A stretch of 64,000 nt of DNA from Niveibacterium sp. 24ML (GCF_026586805.1 NZ_JAPFHA010000017.1:44011-108010), one strand, 5' to 3'; counted from the stretch's first letter, positions 47,841 through 57,598 are shown. Notes: generated by a model not told the origin, from the sequence alone. Translations and numbers: made by a program.

Positions 47841-47874
47841 AGTGTATTGCGTTCATTTGAACGATTTATGACAC
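47841..47874 (-). promoter_or_regulatory. Pho box and -10 element upstream of phoB
   Basis: On the minus strand GTGTCATAAATCGTTCAAAT (47855-47874) matches the Pho-box pattern CTGTCATA-AATC-TGTCA closely in its first half and partly in the second. TACACT (47841-47846) lies 8 bases downstream in the usual -10 position for a PhoB-activated promoter, with no -35. It is about 42 bases upstream of the phoB start codon. Confidence 0.65.
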
Positions 47875-47990
47875 GTCATGGGATTGAAACACATCCGCAC
47901 CGCGCGCTGACGTCCGGACGACAGACTCGGCCCGCCCAAGCTCGCAAGATCGTGCTGCGCGTCTTTGCGCCATCCGCAGGCTTCGTTGCC

Positions 47991-49229
47991 ATGCCCCATC
48001 ACTACGATGCGCTGGAAACCCGTCACCCGGCTGACCGTGAAGCGGCGCTGATGGCGCGCCTGCCGGCCCATGTGGCGCGCGCCCAGGCCATGGCGCCGGC
48101 CTTTGCCGAGCGCCTGCGCGGCATTGATGCGGCGGCGGTGCGCTCACGCGCCGCGCTGGCCCGCCTGCCGGTACTGCGAAAAGCCGATCTTCTGGCGCGG
48201 CAAAGGGACGAACCACCGTTTGGCGGCTACGCCACCGCCGCCTGGGGCCCGGAAATGGCGCGGGTGTTCGTCTCACCCGGACCAATCAGCGAACCCGAGG
48301 CAGCGCGGCGCGACTACTGGCGCATGGCGCGCGCACTCCACGCCGCCGGCCTGCGGCGCGGCATGCTGGTGCACAACGCCTTTTCCTACCACTTCACGCC
48401 GGCCGGGTCGATGCTGGAATCGGGCGCGCACGCGATTGGCTGTTCGGTCTTCCCGGCCGGGGTCGGGCAAACCGAAATGCAGGTGCAGGCGATCGCAAGC
48501 CTGCGTCCGCACGCCTACGTGGGGACGCCCTCGTTCCTGCGCATCCTGCTCGAAAAGGCCGATGAAATGGGGCTCGACTGCGGCAGCCTGCGCCATGCGG
48601 TGGTGTCGGGCGAAGCCTTTCCGGCCGCCACACGGCAAGCGCTGATCGAGCGTGGCATCGCGAGCCATCAGGTCTATGCCACCGCGGACATCGGCGCGAT
48701 TGCCTATGAAACGCCGGCGCACGACGGGCTTGTGGTGGAGGAGCATGCGATCGTTGAAATCGTCGAGCCAGGGGGCGACACGCTGATGCCTGAAGGCGAA
48801 GTCGGCGAAGTGGTGGTGACCACCTTCAACCCGACCTATCCGCTGATCCGCTTCGGCACCGGCGATCTGTCGCGGGTGCTGCCGGGCCTGAGCCCCTGCG
48901 GCCGCACCAATACCCGGCTGGCGGGCTGGCTTGGCCGCGCGGACCAGACCACCAAGGTGCGCGGGATGTTCGTGCATCCGGGGCAGATCACGGCGCTGGC
49001 GCGGCGATTCCCTGAGCTTGCGCGGGTCAGGCTGGTGGTGGATAACCCGAATGGATACGACCACATGCATCTGCAGTGCGAGGTCACGCAGCACGACGCA
49101 GGGGTGGCCGAGCAACTGGCCCATGCCTTGCGCGATCTGACGCGCCTGCGCGCAGAGGTGAGCATGGTCGCGCCCGGCACGCTGGCCGACGACGGCCGTG
49201 TGATCGAAGACCGCCGGCGCTACGACTGA
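47991..49229 (+). CDS. Phenylacetate-CoA-ligase-type AMP-dependent acyl-CoA ligase (PaaK-like)
   Basis: This 412-residue protein belongs to the AMP-binding adenylate-forming superfamily. SFLRILLEKADEMGLD and VVSGEAFPAATRQALIERG are PaaK landmarks, NPTYPLIRFGTGDLSRVLPG contains the conserved Asp, and KVRGMFVHPGQI the C-terminal lysine-turn. No other phenylacetate or aromatic-degradation gene is nearby, so the carboxylic acid is unknown. It is divergent from phoB across 191 bases. Confidence 0.88.
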   Translation: MPHHYDALETRHPADREAALMARLPAHVARAQAMAPAFAERLRGIDAAAVRSRAALARLPVLRKADLLARQRDEPPFGGYATAAWGPEMARVFVSPGPISEPEAARRDYWRMARALHAAGLRRGMLVHNAFSYHFTPAGSMLESGAHAIGCSVFPAGVGQTEMQVQAIASLRPHAYVGTPSFLRILLEKADEMGLDCGSLRHAVVSGEAFPAATRQALIERGIASHQVYATADIGAIAYETPAHDGLVVEEHAIVEIVEPGGDTLMPEGEVGEVVVTTFNPTYPLIRFGTGDLSRVLPGLSPCGRTNTRLAGWLGRADQTTKVRGMFVHPGQITALARRFPELARVRLVVDNPNGYDHMHLQCEVTQHDAGVAEQLAHALRDLTRLRAEVSMVAPGTLADDGRVIEDRRRYD

Positions 49230-49257
49230 GCAACCGGCGGGCGCCTTCGATCAGGGC

Positions 49258-50040
49258 TCAGGTCGGCAACTTGCGTGGCTTGTGCTTGGCCTTGGCGAAC
49301 ACGCGATCGAACAGCCAGTTCGGCGCCATCGCCAGCAGCCGCGCCACCAGGCCCATCTGCCACGGAATCACGGTGTAGCTGACGCCGGCCTCGATCGCCC
49401 GCGCAAAACGCCGGGCCGCCTCGTCCGCCTCAAGGATGAAGGGCATCTTGTACGGGTTCACTGCGGTCAGCGGCGTGCGGATGTAACCCGGCGCAATCGT
49501 CACCACTTTCACACCGCTGCTGCGCATTTCCACCCGCAGGGCTTCGAGGTACTTCACTGCCGCCGATTTTGACGCGCTGTAGGCGCTGCCACCAGGCAGG
49601 CCCCGCACGCCAGCCACCGATGCGATGCCGACCAGGCGGCCGCTGCCGCGTGCGCGCATCGCCGCAATGAACGGATGAAAGGTGGCAAACAGGCCCAGCA
49701 CATTGGTGCGCAGCACGGCTTCGAACACCGGCAGGTCTTCGGCATGCTCGGTGAGCACCCCCACCGAGATGCCGGCATTCGCGATCACCAGGTCGGGCAC
49801 CCCGTGCCGCGCAATGAAGGCATCCGCCGCGGCCCGCATCGCGGGCAGATCCGCCACATCGGCCGAAAGCGCCATGTGCCCCTCACCGGGCAGCGAGGCG
49901 ACCAGGGCGCCAAGCTTCTCGGCCCCCCGTGCCACCAGGCCCAGCACGGCGCCCTGCGCGGCGTAGTGCCGCGCCAGCGCTTCGCCGATACCGCTGGAGG
50001 CGCCGGTCAGAAAGACGCGCTGCCGCGATGGCGTGCTCAC
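49258..50040 (-). CDS. Short-chain dehydrogenase/reductase (SDR)
   Basis: This 260-residue NAD(P)-dependent oxidoreductase has TGASSGIGEALARH (nucleotide binding), NAG(I) in VIANAGISVGV, and the catalytic YSASKSAAV with a Ser in GIASVAGV. The start is a GTG at 50038-50040 that overlaps the dsbA stop codon (GTGA). The substrate is unknown. It is the last gene of the SPOR-dsbA-SDR run. Confidence 0.9.
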   Translation of the reverse strand: MSTPSRQRVFLTGASSGIGEALARHYAAQGAVLGLVARGAEKLGALVASLPGEGHMALSADVADLPAMRAAADAFIARHGVPDLVIANAGISVGVLTEHAEDLPVFEAVLRTNVLGLFATFHPFIAAMRARGSGRLVGIASVAGVRGLPGGSAYSASKSAAVKYLEALRVEMRSSGVKVVTIAPGYIRTPLTAVNPYKMPFILEADEAARRFARAIEAGVSYTVIPWQMGLVARLLAMAPNWLFDRVFAKAKHKPRKLPT

Positions 50041-50687
50041 TTGCGGCCGCGCTCCTTGCGCGCCATGGCAATCAGCTGGTCAGCCGCGGTCACCGTGCCT
50101 TCGAGCGAATTGACCATGCTGGGCGCCGTGGTGTACTTGCCATCGACGATCAAGCTCGGCACGCCCTGGATCTGATAGGCGCCGGCGAGCTGCGTGGCGC
50201 GTTGCAACTTGCTGGCAACCGCGAAGGAACGGAAGGTCTCGTTGAACTTGGCGACATTCACCCCTTGCTTCTGCAGCCAGGCATTGCGTACGGCTTCGTC
50301 CCCCAGGTTCAAGCGCTCGTCGTGCACCGCAACGAAGGTCGGCGCCGCCATGCGCGCGGCTTCACCCATGACTTCGAAGCTCAAATACAGCTTGGCCAGC
50401 ACGGTCCAGGCATCGCGGTTGAACGTGACCGGGATGCGGCGCAAGGCGACATCCTTGGGCAGGCGCTTTTCCCAATCCGCCAAGATCGGGTCGAGGTCGC
50501 GGCAATGCGGGCATCCGTACGAGAAGAACTCCAGCACTTCGATCTTGTCGCCGCTCTCGGTCGGCTGAGCCGGACTGATCTGGCGGTAATCCTTGCCCGC
50601 CTGCAGCGCGCGCTGGGCAAACACGGGGCCGGCCAAAATGGTGATCACGGCGGCAGAAGCGGCTTTGAAAAGATGACGACGATTCAT
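50037..50687 (-). CDS. dsbA: Thiol:disulfide interchange protein DsbA
   Basis: This 216-residue periplasmic oxidase introduces disulfide bonds. A signal peptide (FKAASAAVITILAGPVFA) precedes the thioredoxin-like fold with the active site CPHC (Cys59-Cys62, FFSYGCPHCRD) and cis-Pro in QGVPSLIVDG. The chosen ATG at 50685-50687 starts with the expected MNRR basic N-terminus; a longer frame exists. It lies 22 bases after the SPOR gene. Together with an envelope SPOR protein this is a conserved betaproteobacterial neighbourhood. Confidence 0.95.
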   Translation of the reverse strand: MNRRHLFKAASAAVITILAGPVFAQRALQAGKDYRQISPAQPTESGDKIEVLEFFSYGCPHCRDLDPILADWEKRLPKDVALRRIPVTFNRDAWTVLAKLYLSFEVMGEAARMAAPTFVAVHDERLNLGDEAVRNAWLQKQGVNVAKFNETFRSFAVASKLQRATQLAGAYQIQGVPSLIVDGKYTTAPSMVNSLEGTVTAADQLIAMARKERGRK

Positions 50688-50709
50688 GCGGGACAACTCC
50701 GGAAAGGAT

Positions 50710-51357
50710 TCACTGGGCAGACTGCGCGGCAACCGGTGCCGCGGCTTTGACCTTGATGATGTTCGTTTCGATCCCCGCTTGCACAAGCTGCGCGCGCGCG
50801 GCGTTCATGTCTTCGGGCTTGGCGTAGGGCCCCAGGCGAACCCGATGCAGGGTGCCTTTTTCCGGCGATTCGATCCGCTGCACCGAGGCTTCCACCCCCA
50901 TTAACGCAAGACGCGCCTTGAGGTTATCCACCTCCGACGGATCGCTGAAGGCACCCAGCTGCAGGTAGAAACGATCAGCCGATTCGGCAGCAGCCGGCTT
51001 GGCCGGTGCCGCGGCAGGCAGCGCAGCCTGATCGCCCTTGGGCAGGATCTCGTAGAAATCGAACTTCTTGTCGTCGGCCGGAGCCGACTGCGTTGCATTG
51101 CCCGACGCCTGCGCGGCGGGCTTTTCCACCGGCTTGTCGCCGGGCTTGCCGGGCAGGGCAATCGGCGCCACCGTGCCGCTCTGATTGGCGGCAGGCACGC
51201 TTTGCGCCTTCTGGAAGTCGTAGGGCCGGGAAAAGTACCAGGCGAGCACCGCCGCGATCAGCACGCCGATGACCAATCCGACGAACACGCCGATCAGGGT
51301 GCTGCCTTGGTTGCTGCTGCGGGCAGCGGTGGGACGCGATTTTGGTGCGCGACTCAT
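50710..51357 (-). CDS. SPOR-domain protein (FtsN-like)
   Basis: This 215-residue protein has a short cytoplasmic tail, one transmembrane helix ([20 protein letters not shown], about 22-41), an Ala/Pro/Lys-rich periplasmic linker, and a C-terminal SPOR domain (about 128-205; [20 protein letters not shown] and [14 protein letters not shown]). SPOR domains bind denuded peptidoglycan at the division septum, so it may act as FtsN. In many relatives argS lies upstream; here ubiB is divergent instead. Confidence 0.9.
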   Translation of the reverse strand: MSRAPKSRPTAARSSNQGSTLIGVFVGLVIGVLIAAVLAWYFSRPYDFQKAQSVPAANQSGTVAPIALPGKPGDKPVEKPAAQASGNATQSAPADDKKFDFYEILPKGDQAALPAAAPAKPAAAESADRFYLQLGAFSDPSEVDNLKARLALMGVEASVQRIESPEKGTLHRVRLGPYAKPEDMNAARAQLVQAGIETNIIKVKAAAPVAAQSAQ

Positions 51358-51527
51358 GGCAAGAGGGCTTCAGACAGATAACGGGCAAGTATAGCGCGAG
51401 GCCCGATCGCCGCGCGTTGGGGCCCCAGGCTTTGTGTGACAGGGCTTTGCCGGTAGAGTCGCGCTCTTGTTCGCCGCGCGCTGAGCGCCTGGCGCCCCTT
51501 GGTCGCCCACTCACCCTGAAACCCGCC

Positions 51528-53063
51528 GTGCGCCTGTTCCGCCTGTTGAAGATCGTCCACGTCAGCGTTCGCTTCGGTCTTGACCGGATCGTGCTCGACA
51601 GCACGTCCGCACGCCTTGCCGCCTGGCTTGGCCGGATCCTTTTCTGGCGCGATCTTTCTGCGCCGCGTGCCGTGCGCCTGCGCGAAGCGCTCGAATCGCT
51701 CGGGCCGATCTTCGTGAAGTTCGGGCAAGTGCTCTCGACGCGCCGCGACCTGATCCCGCCTGACTTCGCCGATGAACTGGCCAGGCTGCAGGACCGGGTG
51801 CCGCCCTTCCCGACCGAACAGGCGCTATCACTGCTTGAAATCGAATACGGCCGCCCGGTGGACGTGGTGTTCAAGCGTTTCGATCGCACCCCGATCGCGT
51901 CGGCGTCGATCGCGCAAGTGCACTTCGCCGAATTGCAGGACGGCACCGAAGTCGCGGTCAAGGTTGTCCGCCCCGGCATCGAGCATGTCATCGAGCACGA
52001 TCTGGGCTTGCTCGAGGCGGCGGCGATCCTGATCGAACGGGTCTGGGTTGACGGCCGCCGGCTCAAGCCCCGTGAAGTGGTGGCGGAATTTGCCAAGCAC
52101 TTGCGTGACGAACTGGACCTGATGCGGGAAGCGTCGAACTGCTCGCAGCTGCGGCGCAACTTCAAGGGCTCGCCGCTGCTGCAGGTGCCTGAGGTGCATT
52201 GGGATTACTGCTCGTCACGCGTGATGGTGATGCAGCGCATGGTGGGCACGCCGATCTCGCAGCTTGATCGCCTGCGCGAGCAGCGGGTCGATCTGAAGGC
52301 GCTGTCGCGCGCCGGGGTCGAGATCTTTTTCACCCAGGTGTTCCGCGACGGCTTTTTCCACGCCGACATGCACCCGGGCAACATCTTCGTCTCACCCAGC
52401 GGCCAGTACATCGCGCTCGATTTCGGCATCATGGGGACCCTCGAAGAGCGAGACAAACAGTACCTGGCGCAGAACTTCATTGCATTCTTCCGGCGCGACT
52501 ACAAGCGGGTGGCGCAGGCCCATGTGGATGCTGGCTGGGTGCCGGCGGGCACGCGGGTGGATGAGTTCGAGAGTGCGATCCGCGCGGTGTGCGAGCCGAT
52601 CTTCGACAAGCCACTCAAGGACATTTCCTTCGGCAAGACCTTGCTGCGCCTGTTCCAGACCGCGCGGCGCTTCCAGATGGAAGTGCAGCCGCAACTGGTG
52701 CTGCTGCAGAAGACCCTGCTCAACATCGAAGGACTTGGGCGCGACCTGGACCCGGAACTGGATCTGTGGAAAACCGCAAAGCCCTTTCTTGAACGCTGGA
52801 TGAACGAGCAGATCGGCTGGCGTGCGTTTGCGCGCCACCTTGAAGAAGAGGCGCCGAGCTGGGCCAGCTACTTCCCGCAGTTGCCGCGCCTGGTCCATCA
52901 GGCGCTGCAGCGCGACGACACCGAATCGATGCGCGAAAGCCTTGCCAACATTGCCCGCCAGCAGCGCCGCACCGCGCTTGCGGTGCAGTGGGTGGGCCTT
53001 GCCGCCGTGCTGGTGGCCGTGCTTGAAGTCTGGCGCATCTGGTTCGCCTGCGCCGGGGCCTGA
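51528..53063 (+). CDS. ubiB: Ubiquinone biosynthesis accessory ATPase UbiB
   Basis: This 511-residue ABC1/ADCK-family atypical kinase-like protein supports ubiquinone biosynthesis. The family motif KxGQ is Lys64-Gln67 ([14 protein letters not shown]), an Ala-rich loop is ASIAQVH, and the catalytic segment is HADMHPGN. Two C-terminal transmembrane helices ([20 protein letters not shown]) anchor it. The longest frame is 62 codons longer; I chose the GTG at 51528 because MRLFRLLKI is the usual start, although the ribosome binding site is weak. It complements ubiUVT at 40-42.5 kb. Confidence 0.93.
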   Translation: MRLFRLLKIVHVSVRFGLDRIVLDSTSARLAAWLGRILFWRDLSAPRAVRLREALESLGPIFVKFGQVLSTRRDLIPPDFADELARLQDRVPPFPTEQALSLLEIEYGRPVDVVFKRFDRTPIASASIAQVHFAELQDGTEVAVKVVRPGIEHVIEHDLGLLEAAAILIERVWVDGRRLKPREVVAEFAKHLRDELDLMREASNCSQLRRNFKGSPLLQVPEVHWDYCSSRVMVMQRMVGTPISQLDRLREQRVDLKALSRAGVEIFFTQVFRDGFFHADMHPGNIFVSPSGQYIALDFGIMGTLEERDKQYLAQNFIAFFRRDYKRVAQAHVDAGWVPAGTRVDEFESAIRAVCEPIFDKPLKDISFGKTLLRLFQTARRFQMEVQPQLVLLQKTLLNIEGLGRDLDPELDLWKTAKPFLERWMNEQIGWRAFARHLEEEAPSWASYFPQLPRLVHQALQRDDTESMRESLANIARQQRRTALAVQWVGLAAVLVAVLEVWRIWFACAGA

Positions 53064-53116
53064 AAGGGCCTTGTTGCAGCACACAAATCGCCCACTTTTT
53101 TCAATCGGATCAGGGC

Positions 53117-53122
53117 TATAAT
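53117..53122 (+). promoter_or_regulatory. Perfect -10 box upstream of the SSS symporter gene
   Basis: TATAAT at 53117-53122 lies 156 bases upstream of the symporter start. I found no good -35 at 16 to 18 bases; the leader is long. Treat as a candidate only. Confidence 0.35.
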
Positions 53123-53278
53123 CGCGCCCGATCGATCGCGCGGCGCCCACATGTTCTGGTGCTTGCGCGGGTAGTCGAGTGGGGCCTCCGGTGCGAATCG
53201 GGGGCTTTTTGCTGGCACCGCGCCGTTCATGCTGCATGTACCCAGCGACGGCGATGCACCTAACGGGCGTTCGCAAAC

Positions 53279-54784
53279 ATGCTTGTCACCTTTGTAGTTC
53301 TGTATCTCCTCGTATCGATCGCCATCGGCCTCTACGCCGCGACCCGGGTCAAGAATTCGACCGACTACGTCGCTGCCGGCCGCAGCCTGCCGCTGTACAT
53401 CACCGTGGCCACGGTTTTCGCGACCTGGTTCGGGTCCGAAACCGTACTTGGCATCTCTGCCACCTTTCTCGACGAGGGCCTGCGCGGGCTCTGGTCCGAC
53501 CCCTTTGGCGCTGCGCTGTGCCTGATCCTGGTGGGCCTGTTCTTCGCGCGGCCGCTGTACCGGATGAACCTGGTCACGCTGGGCGACTTCTTCCGCCAGC
53601 GCTATGGCCGCACGGTCGAACTGCTGTGCTCGACCGCAATCGTGCTCTCCTACCTCGGGTGGGTATCGGCCCAGATCATCGCGCTCGGTCTGGTCTTCAA
53701 CATCCTCTCGGACGGGCAGATCGACAACAACACCGGCATGGCGATCGGCGCGGCAATCGTGCTCACTTACACGCTGTTCGGCGGTATGTGGTCGGTTGCG
53801 CTGACGGACTTCTTCCAGATGACGATCATCGTGATCGGCTTGCTGTACATCGCGTGGCTGGTGGGTGAGAAGGCGGGGGGTGTCGGCACGGTTGTCGCGC
53901 ATGCCCACGCGGCGGGCAAGCTCGATTTCCTGCCTGCGCTGGACCCGAAAGACATCATCGCCTTCATGGCCGGCATCCTGACCATGGGTTTTGGCTCGAT
54001 CCCGCAGCAGGACGTATTCCAGCGCGTCAACTCGGCCAAGGACGAAGACACCGCCGTGCGCGGCTCGATCCTCGGCGGTGCCGGCTACTTCGTGTTCGCC
54101 GCCGTGCCGCTCTTCATCGCGTACTCCGCCGGCTTGATCAACCCGGATCTGGTGGCCAAGTACAAGGAGATCGATACCCAGCAGGTGCTGCCGCAACTGG
54201 TGCTGCAAGACACGCCGCTCTTTGCGCAGGTGATGTTCTTCGGCGCGCTGCTGTCGGCCATCATGAGCACCGCTTCGGGGACACTGCTGGCGCCCTCGGT
54301 CACCTTCTCCGAAAACATCATCCGCGGCTTCTTCCCCGGCATGACCGACCGTGCCTTCCTGCGCCTGACCCGCATCGTGGTCGTGCTCTTCGCGTTCGGC
54401 GTCACGCTCTACGCGATGTCAACCGAGGCCACCATCCACAAGATGGTCGAAAACGCCTACAAGGTGACCCTCGCAACCACCTTCGTGCCGCTTGCCTTCG
54501 GGCTTTACTGGAAGCGCGCGACCACCCAGGGCGCACTGTTCGCGATTGGTGCCGGCCTGATCGGCTGGATCCCGCTTGAGGTGGCAATCAACTTCGGCGC
54601 ATTGCCGGAAGACTTCATCCTGCCGCCGCAGTTTGCCGGCTTCATCTGCTCGGTGCTCGGAATGGTGATCGGCTCCTTGATGCCGCAGAAGATCCGCTCG
54701 CACCATGAGCTACATGGTCACCCCGGTGCGCCCGGCCATCACCCGGCCGCGCAGCACACTGCACCGCACGCGCCGCGCCACTGA
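53279..54784 (+). CDS. Sodium:solute symporter (SSS family) with His-rich C-terminal tail
   Basis: This 501-residue membrane transporter has about 13 helices. SSS markers are VATVFATWFGSETVLGI, GWVSAQIIALGLVF and LSAIMSTASGTLLAPSVTF, the last typical of the family's Na+-site helix. The C-terminal 28 residues hold nine histidines (HHELHGHPGAPGHHPAAQ and more), which may bind metal. The solute is not readable; a proline/panthothenate-like or amino-acid-like group is possible. The ATG at 53279 starts directly in a helix. Confidence 0.9.
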   Translation: MLVTFVVLYLLVSIAIGLYAATRVKNSTDYVAAGRSLPLYITVATVFATWFGSETVLGISATFLDEGLRGLWSDPFGAALCLILVGLFFARPLYRMNLVTLGDFFRQRYGRTVELLCSTAIVLSYLGWVSAQIIALGLVFNILSDGQIDNNTGMAIGAAIVLTYTLFGGMWSVALTDFFQMTIIVIGLLYIAWLVGEKAGGVGTVVAHAHAAGKLDFLPALDPKDIIAFMAGILTMGFGSIPQQDVFQRVNSAKDEDTAVRGSILGGAGYFVFAAVPLFIAYSAGLINPDLVAKYKEIDTQQVLPQLVLQDTPLFAQVMFFGALLSAIMSTASGTLLAPSVTFSENIIRGFFPGMTDRAFLRLTRIVVVLFAFGVTLYAMSTEATIHKMVENAYKVTLATTFVPLAFGLYWKRATTQGALFAIGAGLIGWIPLEVAINFGALPEDFILPPQFAGFICSVLGMVIGSLMPQKIRSHHELHGHPGAPGHHPAAQHTAPHAPRH

Positions 54785-54895
54785 GCGTGATGCGACATAC
54801 CGGGCCGCTGCCGCGAGGTGGCGGCCCGTTTCTTTTGTGGCACTGCAACGTGATACCGTGACGTTGCCCCAGCCGCTACATCAGCATCCCAGCCC

Positions 54896-55957
54896 GTGAA
54901 GCCCAAGCGTTACCACCTGCCGCGCGATCTCGCGATTGCAGTCAGCCTGCTGACTGCCTACGCGTGCCTGCACCCGTTTTCGGGCTGGCACTCGATCGGT
55001 GTCGGCCCGGTTTTCTTCATGTCGGCACCCTGGCCACGCTACTTCACCTGGCTGGACATCGGGCTGAACATTGCCGGCTTCCTGCCGCTTGGCTTTGCGT
55101 GGGGTACCGCGCTCGCCGGCCGCTTCAAGCCGGGCCGACGAGTCGTACTGGTATGGCTCGGTGGCACGCTCTTGAGCCTTGGCCTCGAAATCCTGCAGAA
55201 CTACCTGCCGACACGGGTGGCGAGCAACCTCGACATCGCCGCCAACAGCATCGGCGCCCTGCTTGGGGCGCTGCTCGCACTGCGGTTCGGGCAGATATTC
55301 GATACCGGCGGCGCGCTTGCGCGATGGCGCGAGCGCCGCATCCTCAGCGGACGCACCGGCGGCTTCGGCCTGCTGGTGATCGGCCTGTGGTGGCTGTCGC
55401 TGCTCAACCCCAGCAGCTATCTGTTCGCCAACGGCGACCTGCGCCAACTGCTCGACATTACCGCCAACTACACGCTGAGCGGGCGCGCCTTCCTGAACGT
55501 GGAAATGGCCCTGACGGCCGCCAACACACTGGCGATTGGCTTGATCGCGCGGCATGCGATGCGCGCGTCTTCGCCGTGGCTGGCGGGCTGCATTCTCCTG
55601 CTCGGGGTTGCGGTGAAGGTACTCGCCACCTCGGTCTTCCTGGTCCCGGCCCAGCCCTGGCATTGGGCCACGCCGGGTGGCCTGCGCGGCCTCGGGCTGG
55701 GCATCGTGCTGCTGGCGCTGGCCTGGCGACTGGGTACGCATGCTCGCCAGTCGCTGATCAGCCTCGCCCTGCTCGCCGCCACCGCCCTGATGAACCTGGC
55801 TCCCGAAAACCCCTACTGGGATGTGATGACCCGCGTCCGCCACCAGGGCCATGTACTCAACTTCCACGGGCTGACCGAACTGGTGGGCAGCCTGTGGCCC
55901 TTCTTCGCCCTGATCTGGCTGGGCTTTGCAAGCCGCCGGCACGAGGCCAAGCAATGA
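54896..55957 (+). CDS. VanZ-family membrane protein
   Basis: This 353-residue integral membrane protein has a VanZ domain in the first half ([57 protein letters not shown]) and then further helices of unknown type. VanZ proteins give low-level teicoplanin resistance in Gram-positives; the role in Gram-negatives is unknown. The start is a GTG at 54896. Its stop overlaps the mutY start (ATGA, 55954-55957). Confidence 0.85.
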   Translation: MKPKRYHLPRDLAIAVSLLTAYACLHPFSGWHSIGVGPVFFMSAPWPRYFTWLDIGLNIAGFLPLGFAWGTALAGRFKPGRRVVLVWLGGTLLSLGLEILQNYLPTRVASNLDIAANSIGALLGALLALRFGQIFDTGGALARWRERRILSGRTGGFGLLVIGLWWLSLLNPSSYLFANGDLRQLLDITANYTLSGRAFLNVEMALTAANTLAIGLIARHAMRASSPWLAGCILLLGVAVKVLATSVFLVPAQPWHWATPGGLRGLGLGIVLLALAWRLGTHARQSLISLALLAATALMNLAPENPYWDVMTRVRHQGHVLNFHGLTELVGSLWPFFALIWLGFASRRHEAKQ

Positions 55958-57009
55958 GTCAGTTCGCGCAAACGCTGATCGCCTGGCAGGCAAGACACGG
56001 CCGCCATGGCCTGCCCTGGCAGGCCAGCCGCGACCCCTACACGGTCTGGCTCTCTGAAATCATGCTGCAGCAGACGCAGGTAGACACGGTGATCCCCTAC
56101 TACCAGCGATTCCTGGCGCGTTTCCCGACGCTGGCGAGCCTCGCCAGCGCGCCGGTGGATGATGTGCTGGCACTCTGGAGCGGCCTTGGCTACTACGCCC
56201 GCGCGCGCAACCTGCACCGCGCCGCCCGCGAAGTCATGACCCACCACGGCGGCCAGTTTCCGCAAAGCGCGGCAGTGATCGCGACGCTACCCGGCATTGG
56301 CCGCTCCACCGCCGCGGCGATTGCGGCGTTCTGCTTTGGCGAGCGGGCGGCCATCCTTGACGGCAACGTCAAGCGGGTACTGGCCCGCCATGCGGGCATC
56401 GAGGGCTTTCCCGGCACGCGCGCCATCGAACAAAGCCTGTGGGCACTTGCCGAAAGCCTGCTGCCCACTGAAGGGGTGGCGCATTACACCCAGGCCATGA
56501 TGGATCTGGGTGCCACGGTATGCACCCGCAGCCGCCCGCACTGCCAGCGTTGCCCGGTTGCAGGCACTTGCGTTGCCCACCGCGAGGGGCGGGAGAGCAC
56601 GCTGCCCACGCCGCGCCCGCCGCGCGCCATTCCCGAGCGCCAGAGCCGTGTTTTGCTCGCACGCGGCGAACTGGGCGTGTTACTGCAACGACGACCCGAT
56701 CAAGGCATCTGGGGGGGCCTGCACGCCCTGCCCGAGATCCCCGAAGGGATGGACGCACAAGCCTACGCCCAGACACTGGGCTTGCGCTGCCACGGGCCGG
56801 CAGTGCCTTTGGCGCCGATTCGCCACGCCTTCACGCACTTCCGGCTCACGCTGGAAGCGCAGTTGTGCGAAGTGGCCGGGAGCAGCCTGCATGACCCGCG
56901 ATGGCGCTGGGCGGACGCCCGGGCCTGGGATGAACTGGGCCTGCCAACGCCGATCCGCCGCCTGCTCGACGGCCTGCCATCCGCAACGCAAGTCAGCCCG
57001 CAGGCTTGA
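55954..57009 (+). CDS. mutY: A/G-specific adenine glycosylase MutY
   Basis: This 351-residue DNA repair enzyme removes adenine opposite 8-oxoguanine. Glu35 (LSEIMLQQTQV) is the catalytic acid. The helix-hairpin-helix LPGIGRSTAAAIAAF and Asp in AILDGNVKRVLAR follow. The [4Fe-4S] cluster loop has cysteines spaced x6-x2-x5 (VCTRSRPHCQRCPVAGTC). A NUDIX-like C-terminal domain (about 230-340) recognises 8-oxoG. Its last 17 bases overlap the end of the convergent Lon-N gene. Confidence 0.97.
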   Translation: MSQFAQTLIAWQARHGRHGLPWQASRDPYTVWLSEIMLQQTQVDTVIPYYQRFLARFPTLASLASAPVDDVLALWSGLGYYARARNLHRAAREVMTHHGGQFPQSAAVIATLPGIGRSTAAAIAAFCFGERAAILDGNVKRVLARHAGIEGFPGTRAIEQSLWALAESLLPTEGVAHYTQAMMDLGATVCTRSRPHCQRCPVAGTCVAHREGRESTLPTPRPPRAIPERQSRVLLARGELGVLLQRRPDQGIWGGLHALPEIPEGMDAQAYAQTLGLRCHGPAVPLAPIRHAFTHFRLTLEAQLCEVAGSSLHDPRWRWADARAWDELGLPTPIRRLLDGLPSATQVSPQA

Positions 57010-57598
57010 GCAGGCCACGCTGGATCAGGAACTGGCGGATGATCGTCAGCCGCATCAGCGGGTCGTCCAGTTCCAGCAGTTTCTGTTTCGCCTTCATCGG
57101 AATCGGCAGGATCTCGGTGTAGCGATAGCCAACCCAGTTCGCGTCGTCAAAGCGATGCGGTTGCGGAATCGCCTTGATGCCCGCATCCGCCACCACTGCT
57201 TCCAGCAAGGGCAGGGTATCGGCCAGCGCCGCACTGGGCGCCTGGGTTGTTGCCTCGGGCAGCCACTCGACCACCGCACGCAGCAGGCCATCGCGCTGCG
57301 CCACCGCGTGCGCCACGCGAAAGCGCCGCTCACCGCCCACCACGATCTGCAGGATGCCCAGCTCTGCCATGTCCCACTCAAGCACGCGCGCGCTGGTCCC
57401 CACCTTGGCCGGTACGGCCGGCGCGCCGACTTCCTGCCCCTCTTCGATCAGGCATACGCCGAAGGCCTCGCCGGTCTTGATGCAGTCCTTGATCATGTCC
57501 ATGTAACGCGCCTCGAACACCTTCAGGGGCAGGTGCGCTTCGGGCACCAGCACGGTGTGCAGCGGAAACAGCGGGAGTTCGGTGGGGTGCTCGGCCAT
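56993..57598 (-). CDS. Lon N-terminal (LON substrate-binding) domain protein
   Basis: This 201-residue protein is a stand-alone LON substrate-binding (N) domain: LPLFPLHTVLVPEAHLPLKVFEARYMDM at the start (family signature, positions about 8-35) and GGERRFRV in the middle. It has no AAA+ or protease domain, so it may bind peptides or help another protease; the function is unknown. The ATG at 57596-57598 gives the family start; longer frames run upstream into the recA promoter. Its tail overlaps mutY by 17 bases. Confidence 0.88.
   Translation of the reverse strand: MAEHPTELPLFPLHTVLVPEAHLPLKVFEARYMDMIKDCIKTGEAFGVCLIEEGQEVGAPAVPAKVGTSARVLEWDMAELGILQIVVGGERRFRVAHAVAQRDGLLRAVVEWLPEATTQAPSAALADTLPLLEAVVADAGIKAIPQPHRFDDANWVGYRYTEILPIPMKAKQKLLELDDPLMRLTIIRQFLIQRGLLKPAG

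Noticed and set aside
53143..53220. tRNA-like stretch with GGTGCGAATC between ubiB and the SSS gene
   Set aside because: No acceptor stem, D-arm or anticodon arm can be folded; only a T-loop-like string is present.
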